From Candidatus Mcinerneyibacteriota bacterium (GTDB taxonomy: Bacteria > Macinerneyibacteriota > Macinerneyibacteria > Macinerneyibacteriales > DSCS01), in assembly GCA_016937175.1 (NCBI GenBank), contig JAFGWL010000056.1, positions 230,845 to 266,457 on the forward strand: DNA of 35,613 bases, given 5' to 3'. Position 1 is the first letter of the stretch. Each line of letters begins with the position of its first letter. Shown in pieces: positions 1 through 7,995 of the stretch. The position numbers were made by a program, and so were the translations under genes. Under the pieces are notes generated by a model, which ran no database searches, was not told the origin of the DNA, and saw nothing but the letters and a program-made list of their open reading frames with translations.

Positions 1-562
1 ACCCCCAGGAATAGAGAAGTTTATTTTTCTCCAGGATCACAAGCTCCAGGAAATCGGGGTGGATCCTTTTGGGCTGACGGATGACCTTCAGAGAGATCAG
101 GCGCCCGTCCACGAACCCTTCAAACTCGGCGATTGCCTCATCATTTCTTTTTTGTATTCCCGTCAGACGGGCCCCGTCCTGACGGATTTCTACTACGGAA
201 TCGAGAAAGGTCCAGGTTCCCGTGAGGTCAAATGAGGTCTCTCCCTCTCCCTTTCTCACCCTTATCCAGTCTTCAATACTGTTTTCTATGATCCAGTCGG
301 GATTTTCCAACGAGCCCGATGTGGTCAAGCTGAGGGAATATTGAAAGGAAAGAGATGCTCCGTCAATCCGGATCACACCTTTCCGGGTCTCTTTCTCCCC
401 CCTGAAATAGCTCTCTTTGACAAAGGTATATTCTCCGTCTTTCGATGTGACCTGCACGATCCCCTTGCTCTGTTTGATGACCCAGAGGCCGGACAGGTCC
501 GCTGCAGAAGAGATCCCCCACAGAACACCGGAAAAAACCAAAAGTGCGACGATTCTTTTCAT
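1..562 (-). CDS. Exported protein of unknown function (3' end missing)
   Basis: The reading frame opens at an ATG at 562-560, 7-8 nt after an AAGGAGGG ribosome-binding site, and stays open to the left window edge, so at least 187 residues are encoded and the C-terminus is missing. The first ~20 residues form a signal peptide (MKRIVALLVFSGVLWGISSA) followed by DLSGLW. The mature part is rich in beta-strand-like segments and repeats the pattern DLSGLW / DLTGTW at about residues 22 and 120, suggesting two related beta modules of a periplasmic or outer-membrane-associated protein. I recognise no family. A good sigma-70 promoter lies just upstream. Confidence 0.75.
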   Translation of the reverse strand, partial: MKRIVALLVFSGVLWGISSAADLSGLWVIKQSKGIVQVTSKDGEYTFVKESYFRGEKETRKGVIRIDGASLSFQYSLSLTTSGSLENPDWIIENSIEDWIRVRKGEGETSFDLTGTWTFLDSVVEIRQDGARLTGIQKRNDEAIAEFEGFVDGRLISLKVIRQPKRIHPDFLELVILEKNKLLYSWG

Positions 563-583
563 ACACCCTCCTTCTTAATCTAT

Positions 584-612
584 ATTATAGAAGTGGTTGA
601 AGCTTTTCTCAA
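584..612 (-). promoter_or_regulatory. Sigma-70 promoter of the left-edge exported protein
   Basis: On the minus strand TTGAGA (612-607), a 17-bp spacer and TATAAT (589-584) precede the start codon at 562. It is divergent from, and close to, the promoter at 636-663. Confidence 0.6.
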
Positions 613-635
613 GGAGAAGCCCTGCTCCCTTTCTC

Positions 636-663
636 TTGACAAGAGCCGGGAAGAGAGTATTCT
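636..663 (+). promoter_or_regulatory. Sigma-70 promoter of the 688 gene
   Basis: TTGACA (636-641), 16-bp spacer, TATTCT (658-663), about 25 nt before the ATG at 688. Confidence 0.55.
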
Positions 664-687
664 TTCTGAAAAAAGGGTCAGATCTTT

Positions 688-1257
688 ATGTTTTCTTCAT
701 TCCATGAGCTTAAAAAAATGTACCGCTATGATGCCAGGCGAAAGACTTTTCATATTGATATCCGCCTCGACTACTACCGGGACCTCTACAATGAATGGGA
801 CTATTCCCCTCTTCACAGGAGGGATATGGACATGGACCTCCTGGAATATATCGAAGAGTGTTCCGGGGAGATCCCGCTCAAATACCGGATCCAGATAAAT
901 TTCTATCTGCCCAAAAAAGTAAAAAACACAGAGATCGAAGAAAAAAACATCACAGGGATGAAGAATTTTTTTTCCTATACTCTCAATAAGCAGCTGCGGG
1001 AGCGCCGTAGGATGTTTCACAGTTCTCTGGTCTACGGACTTACGGGTTCGGCTCTCCTCATCGGAGCTTTTCTCCTTCAGTCATTTTTAAAAAATGATTC
1101 GGCTGCTGTTCTGATCTCAGAAGGCCTGTTTATCGGAGGATGGGTCCTCTTCTGGGAGCTCTTTTCTTTTGTCTTTTTCAAGATACAGCATGTCAACCGG
1201 GAGATACGTAACGACAGGCGGGTCCTGGAAGCCCGAATCGTCTACCACTATATCTGA
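688..1257 (+). CDS. Small membrane protein of unknown function, two TM helices
   Basis: The 189-residue product has a soluble, charged N-terminal half (about 1-112, rich in Tyr, Arg and Asp) and two hydrophobic segments, about residues 115-135 (VYGLTGSALLIGAFLLQSFL) and 145-168 (LISEGLFIGGWVLFWELFSF), followed by a basic tail. This predicts an inner-membrane protein with both ends on the same side. I do not recognise the family. It has its own promoter and is convergent with the MscS gene, the two 3' ends overlapping by 10 bp. The ribosome-binding site is modest (AAGGG about 10 nt upstream); a Met at residue 11 is an alternative start. Confidence 0.7.
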   Translation: MFSSFHELKKMYRYDARRKTFHIDIRLDYYRDLYNEWDYSPLHRRDMDMDLLEYIEECSGEIPLKYRIQINFYLPKKVKNTEIEEKNITGMKNFFSYTLNKQLRERRRMFHSSLVYGLTGSALLIGAFLLQSFLKNDSAAVLISEGLFIGGWVLFWELFSFVFFKIQHVNREIRNDRRVLEARIVYHYI

Positions 1258-2189
1258 TCCTCACTTTTTTCCCCGGAAAATCTTTGTATCTTCTTCCCTT
1301 CCCCGGGTTCGTTATAAAAGCGCGTGGTGGGATAGGCAAAATCGATATCCTTATGCCGGCTGAATTCTCTGAGTACATCTTCCCAGATGGCTTCCGTACT
1401 TCCCCGCCTTTTTCTCGGCTCACACATGTAACGCATGGTCAGAAGAACTCCGCTCTCCCTGACCGAAGTATAGACGATGGGAGTCAACTGAGAGTAAAAG
1501 ATCATAAACTTCTTACTGGCTTCCCGAAGACTCTTTTCTGCAGCCGGAGTCAGCTGTTCAGCATGTCGGTCTACGATCTTCTGAAGGAGTCTCTTCGCTT
1601 TTTGCCAGTCGCTCTCGAAAGTCACCAGGACCTGGATCTCATTCCAGATATAGCGGAACCCTTTAGTATAATTTGCTAATGTATCGGTGAAGATCTTACT
1701 GTTGTTGATATCGATGATCCGGCCGGTGCTTTGATCGGCATCCACCCAGTTCCCGATCTCTATGAGGGTAAATTGAAAGACACGGATATCGATGACATCC
1801 CCTGCATATTCCCCGATCTGGATCCGGTCTCCCATGGAGAAAGGACGGCGGGATATGATGAAAAGCCATCCTGCTATATTGGTCAAAGGGTCTTTCAGCG
1901 CAATGGCTAATCCGGCAGAAAGCAGGCCCAGGTAGGTGGCCAGGGTCTGAATGCCTTTAAGCCAGATACTGCCCATGATGAGAAGAGCCAGGACACCCGT
2001 GATATAGGTCAGGCTCTTGCGCCAGGTATAACGGGCCTTGATATCCGTAGTCAGGCGGTTGACAATGTGAAGGGTTATCAGGCGGATCAGCCAGAAAATC
2101 ACCCCCACCAGAAAAGTGGAAAGGATCTTAGCCTGGAGATCCGGGCTGATGCCGATCCATTCCTGAATAAAACCGTAAATGGGGCCCAT
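1248..2189 (-). CDS. MscS-family mechanosensitive ion channel
   Basis: The 313-residue protein has three N-terminal hydrophobic helices (about 22-45, 60-80 and 82-110). The third carries the Gly/Ala-rich pore-type sequence LGLLSAGLAIALKDPLTNIAG typical of MscS TM3. A beta domain follows (FSMGDRIQIGEYAGDVIDI), then an alpha/beta C-terminal domain. Such channels open under membrane tension and release solutes on hypo-osmotic shock; some relatives have other gating roles. The beta domain contains an INNSKIFTDTLANYTKG stretch, matching the family's usual P-N-S/K-x-F segment. Its promoter is TTGACT-17-TAAAAT just upstream. It is a single gene, convergent with the 688 gene. Confidence 0.92.
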   Translation of the reverse strand: MGPIYGFIQEWIGISPDLQAKILSTFLVGVIFWLIRLITLHIVNRLTTDIKARYTWRKSLTYITGVLALLIMGSIWLKGIQTLATYLGLLSAGLAIALKDPLTNIAGWLFIISRRPFSMGDRIQIGEYAGDVIDIRVFQFTLIEIGNWVDADQSTGRIIDINNSKIFTDTLANYTKGFRYIWNEIQVLVTFESDWQKAKRLLQKIVDRHAEQLTPAAEKSLREASKKFMIFYSQLTPIVYTSVRESGVLLTMRYMCEPRKRRGSTEAIWEDVLREFSRHKDIDFAYPTTRFYNEPGEGKKIQRFSGEKSEDQI

Positions 2190-2212
2190 ACTTCACTCCT
2201 TCGACTCTTCTG

Positions 2213-2241
2213 ATTTTATAGGATTTCTTCCCTTGAGTCAA
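2213..2241 (-). promoter_or_regulatory. Sigma-70 promoter of the MscS gene
   Basis: Minus strand TTGACT (2241-2236), 17-bp spacer, TAAAAT (2218-2213), about 24 nt before the ATG. Confidence 0.5.
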
Positions 2242-2281
2242 AGAATCTTTCAAGCCTTATGTTTAATGAGCCTTCTGAAAC

Positions 2282-3163
2282 TCAGGAATCGCAGGACCGG
2301 CACTCTTCATCAGCCAGTTCGAATTCCAATGTAGGATGTGTGATCCCCTCCTCTTCGAGGACCTTTCGGACATCCTCTTTGACTCCCTGAGTCTCTTTGA
2401 TGGATATATTCTTTTCCAAAACCAGATGACAGGAAAAGATATGGTGCAGCCCGTCCACAGACCAGAGATGTATGTCGTGGGCTTCTTTCACGCTCCTCAG
2501 GGATTCGATCCTCCCTTTGATCAGGGCGATATCGCTTCCTCTGGGCGTATACTGAAGGAAGATCTGAACGGCTTCTTTGATATTGGGGATGATCTTCGCG
2601 ATAATAAAGAGAGACAGCCCTACCGAAAGGATAGGGTCAAGGATGGGAAGGTAAACCACTTTCATGACCAGGCTGACGATGAGGACAGCTACCCATCCGA
2701 TGGCATCTTCCAGAAGATGAAACATCACCACTTTTTCATTGATCTTGGTCCCGCCTTTCAGGCGAAGGACAGCTAACCCGTTCACCGCCACCCCGACGAG
2801 GGCCATGAGGATCATCCCCTCCACCCGGACATCCTCCGGATGGAAAAGGCGGGGGATCGCTTCACTCAAAATGAAGACCGAGCCTGTGAGAAGAATAGCG
2901 GCGCTGATAACCGCTCCGAGAAGAGAAAAACGTTTGTAGCCATAAGTGAGACGCTCTGTCCTCGGTTTATGCGACAAGCGTTCCAGATACCAGGAGAGGC
3001 CGAGGGTAACAGAATCCCCAAGATCATGGACAGCATCCGAAAGAATCGCCATACTGTTTGTCAACAAGCCCCCGACGATCTCAATAAATGTAAAAGCAAG
3101 GTTCAGAAAAAAAGCCACGGCGATGTTCTTGTGGCTTTCATGATGATGGTGGTGATGAGCCAT
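2282..3163 (-). CDS. CDF-family divalent cation efflux transporter
   Basis: The 293-residue product has the six-helix cation diffusion facilitator layout. The family's metal site is visible as SDAVHDLGD in helix 2 (His46, Asp50) and HLLEDAIGW in helix 5 (His149, Asp153), followed by the cytoplasmic C-terminal domain (about 205-290). Members exchange cytoplasmic Zn2+, Cd2+, Co2+ or Fe2+ for protons. The start is MAHHHHHHES: six consecutive His at residues 3-8, a natural metal-binding tail. The C-terminus ends in CRSC, another possible metal ligand. The gene has its own promoter just downstream of crcB; metal specificity cannot be read from the sequence. Confidence 0.93.
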   Translation of the reverse strand: MAHHHHHHESHKNIAVAFFLNLAFTFIEIVGGLLTNSMAILSDAVHDLGDSVTLGLSWYLERLSHKPRTERLTYGYKRFSLLGAVISAAILLTGSVFILSEAIPRLFHPEDVRVEGMILMALVGVAVNGLAVLRLKGGTKINEKVVMFHLLEDAIGWVAVLIVSLVMKVVYLPILDPILSVGLSLFIIAKIIPNIKEAVQIFLQYTPRGSDIALIKGRIESLRSVKEAHDIHLWSVDGLHHIFSCHLVLEKNISIKETQGVKEDVRKVLEEEGITHPTLEFELADEECRSCDS

Positions 3164-3187
3164 GATCTCTCCTTTGTCTGCGCTCTT

Positions 3188-3215
3188 ATTATAGGGGACA
3201 AGAGGAAAAATTCAA
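3188..3215 (-). promoter_or_regulatory. Sigma-70 promoter of the CDF transporter
   Basis: Minus strand TTGAAT (3215-3210), 16-bp spacer, perfect TATAAT (3193-3188). It lies in the 60-bp gap between the crcB stop and the CDF start, giving a short 5' UTR. Confidence 0.6.
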
Positions 3216-3223
3216 TCCGGTTT

Positions 3224-3622
3224 TTAAAAGCGTACAGGCGCTAGCCAGGCCGCTGTCCCCTTTCCCGAAAGATATCCCAGGAAGATAAAGAGAAGAGCGG
3301 AAGCATGATGGGCTGCAATATAGGCCAGGGCAAATCCTGCCCGTCCTGATGAGAAAAACGAAAAGAGTTCTTTCGTATAAAGGGAAAAGGTCGTGAAAGA
3401 GCCCAAAAATCCTGTTACAAGAAGAAGATTTAGAGTGGTAAAGCCTCCATACAACCTGGCGACTCCTTCTATGACGCCCAAAATAAAACACCCCAGGGTA
3501 TTGATAAGGATAGTGGAAAGGGGAAACTTCAGATCGGTAAGGAGATTAAAAAGCAGTGCTGTTCCGTAGCGGGCGGCAGCTCCCATGGCTCCGCCAAGAG
3601 AAATAAAAAGAAAAGACTTCAC
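3224..3622 (-). CDS. crcB: Fluoride channel CrcB/Fluc
   Basis: The 132-residue, four-helix protein has the Fluc signatures: GGAMGAAARY near the N-terminus, an INTLGCFILG segment with the conserved Asn41, and GFLGSFTTFSLY (71-82) containing the break in helix 3 and the Phe-box region. Fluc proteins form dual-topology dimers that let fluoride leave the cytoplasm. The length is normal. A single crcB gene here implies a homodimer. A fluoride riboswitch precedes it, which independently supports the assignment. The ribosome-binding site is GCGGAGG, 7 nt before the ATG. Confidence 0.96.
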   Translation of the reverse strand: MKSFLFISLGGAMGAAARYGTALLFNLLTDLKFPLSTILINTLGCFILGVIEGVARLYGGFTTLNLLLVTGFLGSFTTFSLYTKELFSFFSSGRAGFALAYIAAHHASALLFIFLGYLSGKGTAAWLAPVRF

Positions 3623-3641
3623 AAAGGCCTCCGCTTGATGT

Positions 3642-3693
3642 CTCAGGAGTCATCAGCTTCAAAAAGCGGTTTCCAGGTGAACTCCATCACCTT
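3642..3693 (-). ncRNA. Fluoride riboswitch (crcB RNA motif)
   Basis: Read on the minus strand, the leader of crcB contains GGTGATGGAG, then CACC, AAACCGC, a short hairpin loop and GCTGATGACTCCT. These are the conserved blocks, in order and spacing, of the fluoride-binding crcB motif. The downstream platform can be read too: AAGCGG (3636-3631), which overlaps the ribosome-binding site GGAGG (3632-3628), is complementary to CCGCTT (3669-3664) inside the aptamer's conserved ACCGC block. Fluoride binding would hold that block in the aptamer and free the ribosome-binding site (inference). This fits translational activation by fluoride. Confidence 0.93.
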
Positions 3694-3779
3694 ATGTCAC
3701 AGGAAGAAAAAGGGTGGAACAGTATCCCCGGTGACAAACTTAAATAAAGAAACGATCTATTTTGTGCTATGCAGCAAAA

Positions 3780-3965
3780 TCAGATTTTTTTAACGTTAAC
3801 AGCGCAGGGGCCTTTTCTGCCTTCCCCTACTTCAAACTCAACGGTGTCGCCTTCATCAATGAAGCCGCTGACATCGTTTTTATGGACGAACAGGTCGTTT
3901 CCGTCCTCTTTCTGAATGAACCCAAAGCCTTTAGTCGCGTTGAACCATTTAACAGTACCTTTCAT
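3780..3965 (-). CDS. Cold-shock domain protein (CspA family)
   Basis: This 61-residue single-domain protein begins [17 protein letters not shown] and contains RNP1 (KGFGFI) and RNP2-like (LFVHKND) motifs of the five-stranded OB-fold that binds single-stranded RNA and DNA. It is a few residues shorter than most Csp proteins (66-70). I chose the ATG at 3965-3963 because it is 7 nt after AAAGG and matches the family N-terminus; a longer in-frame start 10 codons upstream lacks support. Its promoter at 4063-4036 gives a 5' UTR of about 65 nt, compatible with the RNA-level control known for Csp genes. Confidence 0.93.
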   Translation of the reverse strand: MKGTVKWFNATKGFGFIQKEDGNDLFVHKNDVSGFIDEGDTVEFEVGEGRKGPCAVNVKKI

Positions 3966-4035
3966 GTAGTAACCTTTCACAACCGCGATCCTCACAGATC
4001 CGGTCTTTTTAATGAGAACACCGTTCCACTCGCTA

Positions 4036-4063
4036 ACAATACACTCTTTTTTTGGTTTGTCAA
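4036..4063 (-). promoter_or_regulatory. Sigma-70 promoter of the cold-shock gene
   Basis: Minus strand TTGACA (4063-4058), 16-bp spacer, TATTGT (4041-4036), starting right after the stop codon of the upstream flavoprotein gene. Confidence 0.6.
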
Positions 4064-4065
4064 CA

Positions 4066-5463
4066 TTATTTATCGATCTTTTCTCTCCGGGCGATTGCCC
4101 TGGCGATCATGATCCCATTGACACTGGCATGCATCAGTCCGCGGGTCAGGCCGGCACCGTCTCCCCCCGCGTAAAGTCTGGCGATATTTGTCTCAAAGTC
4201 TTGGGTCACATCGACTTTGTTGCTGTAGAACTTCACTTCCACACCATACATGAGCGTCTCATCACTGGCCAGTCCCGGGATCAATTTGTCAAGAGCCAGG
4301 ATAGTCTCTTTGATGTTCAGCATGGTCCGGTAGGGGATGGCATGGCCCAGGTCTCCCGGTTCGGCATCCTGCATAGTAGGGGTGATATTCCCCCGTTTAA
4401 GCCTCTCACGGGTCGTCCGCCTCCCGCGGATAAAGTCCCCGAACCTCTGGACCAGGATCTTCCCGTCAGCCAGCATATTCCCTAACGCAGCTACTTTTTT
4501 CCCGTATTCGATGGGCTCATGGAAGGGGTAATCAAACTGGTTGCTCACCAGAAGGGCAAAATTGGTGTTTTTAGATTTTGTATTCTTATAGGAGTGCCCG
4601 TTTACCGTAGCCAATCCGTTTTCATAATGCTCTACAGCCACAAATCCCGAAGGGTTCTGACAAAAAGTCCGTACCTTGTCATCATAGGTATCAGTATAAT
4701 AGACGAGCTTCCCCTCATAGAGAAATTCATTGATTTTTGCCATGATCTCATCCTTCACTTCGATGCGGACACCTACATCCACAGGGTTGACAGCTGTCCT
4801 GATCCCCTGTTTCCGGCAAAGACCCTGGAACCACTCGGACCCCTCGCGCCCTACAGTGATGATGACATTATCTGCAGGGATCTTCTCCGTCTCATGAATA
4901 ATGACACCCCCGACCCTTCCTTTGTCCACGAAAATATCATCCACTTTGGTCTCAAAGAGCAGAGAGACCCCTTTCTCTTCAAGATATTGCTGGATCCGCG
5001 AATAGACTTCATAAGCCTGTTCTGTCCCCAGATGTTTCAAAGGATAGTCGATAAGCCGCAAGTTGGCCTGGATCGCTTTCAGTTTCAAATCACTGATCAT
5101 TTCCATATTCTCTGTCCCATAGGTCTTGGAATCCGCTCCGAAAGTTTCGTAATAGCGGCTGTAGGTATAATCGATAAGCTCCTGGAGATGCTTTTCTTCC
5201 ACATACTGGTCCAGGCCTCCGACATAGGGACTTAAAGAAAGTTTTCCGTCAGAAAAGGCTCCTGCGCCACTGAAGCCCGTTGTGATATTGCACGGCTCGC
5301 AATGGACACATTCTCCCGTGGTTCTTTTGGGGCAGACCCGCTTTGTTATGGACCTTCCCTTTTCGAAAATGGTGATCTCAGAATCCGGCATCTTATCCAG
5401 AAGTTCCAGCGCTGTGAATATTCCCGCCGGGCCGGCTCCTACAATAACGATCTTTTTTTTCAC
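4066..5463 (-). CDS. COG2509-type FAD-dependent dehydrogenase
   Basis: The 465-residue protein starts with a Rossmann FAD-binding motif ([10 protein letters not shown], about 5-14) and ends with a second FAD-contact region ([20 protein letters not shown], about 430-450). A Cys-containing segment [15 protein letters not shown] (about 44-58) is typical of this uncharacterised dehydrogenase family, whose substrate is unknown to me. The overall architecture resembles geranylgeranyl reductase or glutamate-synthase-like flavoproteins. It is 20 bp downstream of the small membrane protein at 5484-5786 on the same strand, so the two are probably co-transcribed. The Cys cluster could bind metal or act in redox, but this is inference. 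Confidence 0.88.
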   Translation of the reverse strand: MKKKIVIVGAGPAGIFTALELLDKMPDSEITIFEKGRSITKRVCPKRTTGECVHCEPCNITTGFSGAGAFSDGKLSLSPYVGGLDQYVEEKHLQELIDYTYSRYYETFGADSKTYGTENMEMISDLKLKAIQANLRLIDYPLKHLGTEQAYEVYSRIQQYLEEKGVSLLFETKVDDIFVDKGRVGGVIIHETEKIPADNVIITVGREGSEWFQGLCRKQGIRTAVNPVDVGVRIEVKDEIMAKINEFLYEGKLVYYTDTYDDKVRTFCQNPSGFVAVEHYENGLATVNGHSYKNTKSKNTNFALLVSNQFDYPFHEPIEYGKKVAALGNMLADGKILVQRFGDFIRGRRTTRERLKRGNITPTMQDAEPGDLGHAIPYRTMLNIKETILALDKLIPGLASDETLMYGVEVKFYSNKVDVTQDFETNIARLYAGGDGAGLTRGLMHASVNGIMIARAIARREKIDK

Positions 5464-5483
5464 ATTCTCACCTTGGCGGATAG

Positions 5484-5786
5484 TCAGGGGAGGATTTCAA
5501 TTTTTGCTATATATTCTGCTTTAAGGATCTTTTCCCGTCCTTTCGGGTCCTTGAGAAGGATCCAGCTGCCCTCCACCTGTTCCACGGTCCCGATCTCCGG
5601 TGACAGCGCGGAATCGATGCAGCGGGCCTTGATCTTTTTTCCTAAAAGGTTCTGAATCATTTTCATGTCCATAGACACCCCTTTCACTATAGCATGCCGG
5701 AGAACTGCCAGAAGACGTCTCCGCCTGTTGTTCTGGGCTGTGATGATCAATACGATGAAGATGGCTGCAAAAGCGCCGGGATTCAT
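5484..5786 (-). CDS. Small membrane-anchored protein of unknown function
   Basis: The 100-residue product has one N-terminal hydrophobic segment (MNPGAFAAIFIVLIITAQ), a strongly basic stop-transfer stretch (NNRRRR), and a C-terminal soluble domain of about 55 residues with a small beta-barrel-like pattern (GTVEQVEGSWILLKDPKGREKILKAEYI). That tail resembles short Sm-like or DUF6897-type beta modules, but I cannot assign it firmly. The ATG is preceded by AAAGGGG. A TTGCAC-16-TAGAAT promoter lies upstream, and the COG2509 gene follows 20 bp downstream. An internal start at Met39 would give only the beta module. Confidence 0.7.
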   Translation of the reverse strand: MNPGAFAAIFIVLIITAQNNRRRRLLAVLRHAIVKGVSMDMKMIQNLLGKKIKARCIDSALSPEIGTVEQVEGSWILLKDPKGREKILKAEYIAKIEILP

Positions 5787-5811
5787 GTTCGCCCCTTTCG
5801 CTCAATACCCT

Positions 5812-5839
5812 ATTCTACCCTGTTTTCATCTCCGTGCAA
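5812..5839 (-). promoter_or_regulatory. Probable promoter of the 5786/5463 gene pair
   Basis: Minus strand TTGCAC (5839-5834), 16-bp spacer, TAGAAT (5817-5812). Confidence 0.4.
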
Positions 5840-5849
5840 GAGGGCTTTC

Positions 5850-7139
5850 TCAATGCTTTTCCAGAGAAAATTTAAGCAGCCCGTCCCACGAACCCGCTTC
5901 TTCACTCTCTGCTCCGTACAAAGTAAGTTCCTCAACACGGGGCAACCGGAGGCCCAGAGAAAAGATGCCGTTCCCTTCCGGGGCCAGCGGGATCATCTCT
6001 TCATGAGCCAGGAAAGCAGCCTTGGCGTAACCGGGAAGAAGAAACCGGAAAGTCACATACTCCCCCTGCTTTAACGGTCCGGGCCGGGGGAGAAGGAGCC
6101 GCCCTTGATGTTCATTAAAATCCCGATAAGCTACCGGGAAGGTATACGATACCCCTTCTGCTACGCGGAGGGAGATCTCACCGGCCAGCTCCATCCTGGC
6201 CTCTCCGGGGTCTCCGGCAAAGAGGAGAAGGTCAAAAACCCCTGACTCGGGAAAGAGGAGGGTGAGAGAAAGCTTTTCCTCTTCTTCGTCCACCCAGGCC
6301 AGCTCTCCTGGAAAGAACTCCCTCCCTTTATGGATCCGGGCCGTGAGACGGACCTTTTTCTTAGGTATAAAATCGAGGATGAAGGGATTGGATACACCTG
6401 TTCCTTCTCTCATTTCCTCAAGGGATGACCTGTCGAAATAATCAAAATAGGGGCCTGTCAATAAGGGGCGTCTGAAAAATTCATCCCTTGTCACTCTTTT
6501 CTCCAGCAGCTGCCAGACAGGGTCTTCGGGAAGGTGGGTGGAGATCATCTCGTGTGCCGGGATGAAGAGATAGGCTGTCGAATAGCGGGGCTTATAACCT
6601 TCTCCTGAAAGAAAGCCCGCATCCCAGGTAGTATCGACAAGATACCATTCATTTCTGATCTTCACGGCATTCCAGGCATGGCTCAGCGTCTCTCTCTTCT
6701 CTTTACGGAGAGGCAGACGGACTTCTCCGCGTATGATAACACATTCCGCTCCCGAAGCTGTCACCAGAGCTTGGAAAAGACGGGCATAACCTTCACAGAC
6801 AGCTCTTTTCTTTCTTAAGACAGAGGCTGTATCCTGAGGAGGGATCCGTCCCGAAAAGAGAGCCTCTGTATCGTAAGTGATGTGTAAAGAGACCCAGTCG
6901 TGGAGCATTTTGATACGGAGAAACTCTTCCTCTTGTCCCTCCAGAAACCGAAAGACCCATTCTCCAAGGGCATTGCGCCCTCCTTCTTCCTTTGAGACAG
7001 CGGGCGGGGCTTCATATGAGCCGACTCCGGGATACGGCTCATCCTTAAAGGATGGGACGATCTCTCTTCCGCAAATGGGAGAGATCAGCAATAACAGCAG
7101 GATCAAAGCAAGTTCAGATTCCCGCAGCCCTCTCTTCAC
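5850..7139 (-). CDS. Exported transglutaminase-like protein
   Basis: After an N-terminal signal sequence (ALILLLLLISPICG, about 11-24) the protein has a transglutaminase-core domain. The catalytic Cys115 is in RAVCEGYARLF, His154 in LSHAWNAVKI and Asp169 in LVDTTWDAG. The rest (about 190-429) looks like beta-sandwich domains. The layout resembles bacterial relatives of the eukaryotic KY-type peptidases, so it may be a periplasmic peptidase or isopeptidase; the substrate is unknown. I prefer the GTG at 7139-7137, which follows AGGAG by 5 nt, over an ATG five codons upstream that has no ribosome-binding site. The preceding lipoprotein gene ends 18 bp before this start, suggesting an operon. Confidence 0.85.
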   Translation of the reverse strand: MKRGLRESELALILLLLLISPICGREIVPSFKDEPYPGVGSYEAPPAVSKEEGGRNALGEWVFRFLEGQEEEFLRIKMLHDWVSLHITYDTEALFSGRIPPQDTASVLRKKRAVCEGYARLFQALVTASGAECVIIRGEVRLPLRKEKRETLSHAWNAVKIRNEWYLVDTTWDAGFLSGEGYKPRYSTAYLFIPAHEMISTHLPEDPVWQLLEKRVTRDEFFRRPLLTGPYFDYFDRSSLEEMREGTGVSNPFILDFIPKKKVRLTARIHKGREFFPGELAWVDEEEEKLSLTLLFPESGVFDLLLFAGDPGEARMELAGEISLRVAEGVSYTFPVAYRDFNEHQGRLLLPRPGPLKQGEYVTFRFLLPGYAKAAFLAHEEMIPLAPEGNGIFSLGLRLPRVEELTLYGAESEEAGSWDGLLKFSLEKH

Positions 7140-7157
7140 CGTTTCTCCTGACATTAC

Positions 7158-7934
7158 CTATTCTGTCTCGGCAGGGTAAAGGGTGACACTCAGGTCTCCC
7201 GCAATAAGTGAGACAGCGTAATAGGGCAGAACGGCGAGGTCTTTCCAATCATCCCAGGAGAGAGGGACATTTCCAAAAAGGCCCGGCGAATTCAGCATAA
7301 AATCTGAGACACTGGAATAGGATGCGGGATATTGTGAAGAGACATGAAGGCGGATATCCTGTCCGCTGAAGAGATAGTACATCTTGGCATATCGGAAAAA
7401 GGGATCTGTGTTGTTTTCAAAGATCGAGAGGATATACATCCCGTCCCCATTGAGCGCTGCTGCGAACTCAATCCTGACCTGGGGCATATTCGTCGTAGTG
7501 AGTCTCCCCTGGTAAGATTGGGGATTATACTCTATACGGGACTGGTATTCTCCCGGGGCCCCCGTGTTCGTATACCACTCTGCCAGATAATAATCGGTCA
7601 TCGGGGCAATGATCCCGATGATATGGTCCTCTCCGTCATAGAACTCGAATTCCCATTGCTGCTCTTCATCATTCCAGGTCTTTTCCTGGCAGATCAGAAG
7701 AAAGCGGCTGATCTCTGATAAAGCCGTCTCAAAGACAGGCTCAAGCCATTGAGCGGCGAAACCCGGGTCAAAATCGCCGGCTTCTATATAAAGAGCCTGG
7801 GAAAGGGATATCATGTTATTATAGAGCCCCTCGGGGGGATTGAACGTGGGGCCTGTAAAACTTACTTCATCGTCTTTGCCGCATCCGGATAGAAGGACGG
7901 AAGCCAGCAAAGCAAAAAAGAACACTCTTCTCAT
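7158..7934 (-). CDS. Lipoprotein of unknown function
   Basis: The 258-residue protein starts with a lipoprotein signal (MRRVFFFALLASVLLSGC, lipobox LSGC, Cys18) followed by charged GKDDE. The mature part has alternating aromatic and polar residues typical of an extracytoplasmic beta-rich domain. I recognise no family. The ATG has a strong AAGGAGG site. It is directly upstream of the transglutaminase-like gene, so the two are probably co-expressed and may act together in the envelope. A weak promoter candidate (TTGTTA-17-TAGCAT) lies between it and the aldo/keto reductase gene. Confidence 0.85.
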   Translation of the reverse strand: MRRVFFFALLASVLLSGCGKDDEVSFTGPTFNPPEGLYNNMISLSQALYIEAGDFDPGFAAQWLEPVFETALSEISRFLLICQEKTWNDEEQQWEFEFYDGEDHIIGIIAPMTDYYLAEWYTNTGAPGEYQSRIEYNPQSYQGRLTTTNMPQVRIEFAAALNGDGMYILSIFENNTDPFFRYAKMYYLFSGQDIRLHVSSQYPASYSSVSDFMLNSPGLFGNVPLSWDDWKDLAVLPYYAVSLIAGDLSVTLYPAETE

Positions 7935-7995
7935 GAAAGACCTCCTTGGTAATCCTTATGCTACCACGGCTCTTCGGAAATAACAAGTCTGACAT

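Noticed and set aside
3134-3163. Vector or cloning-tag contamination from the His6 start
   Set aside because: The His codons lie in a native frame with natural promoter and downstream CDF sequence; no vector sequence is seen.
4519-5235. 238-codon plus-strand ORF
   Set aside because: It is antisense to the COG2509 flavoprotein, which has Rossmann and FAD motifs.
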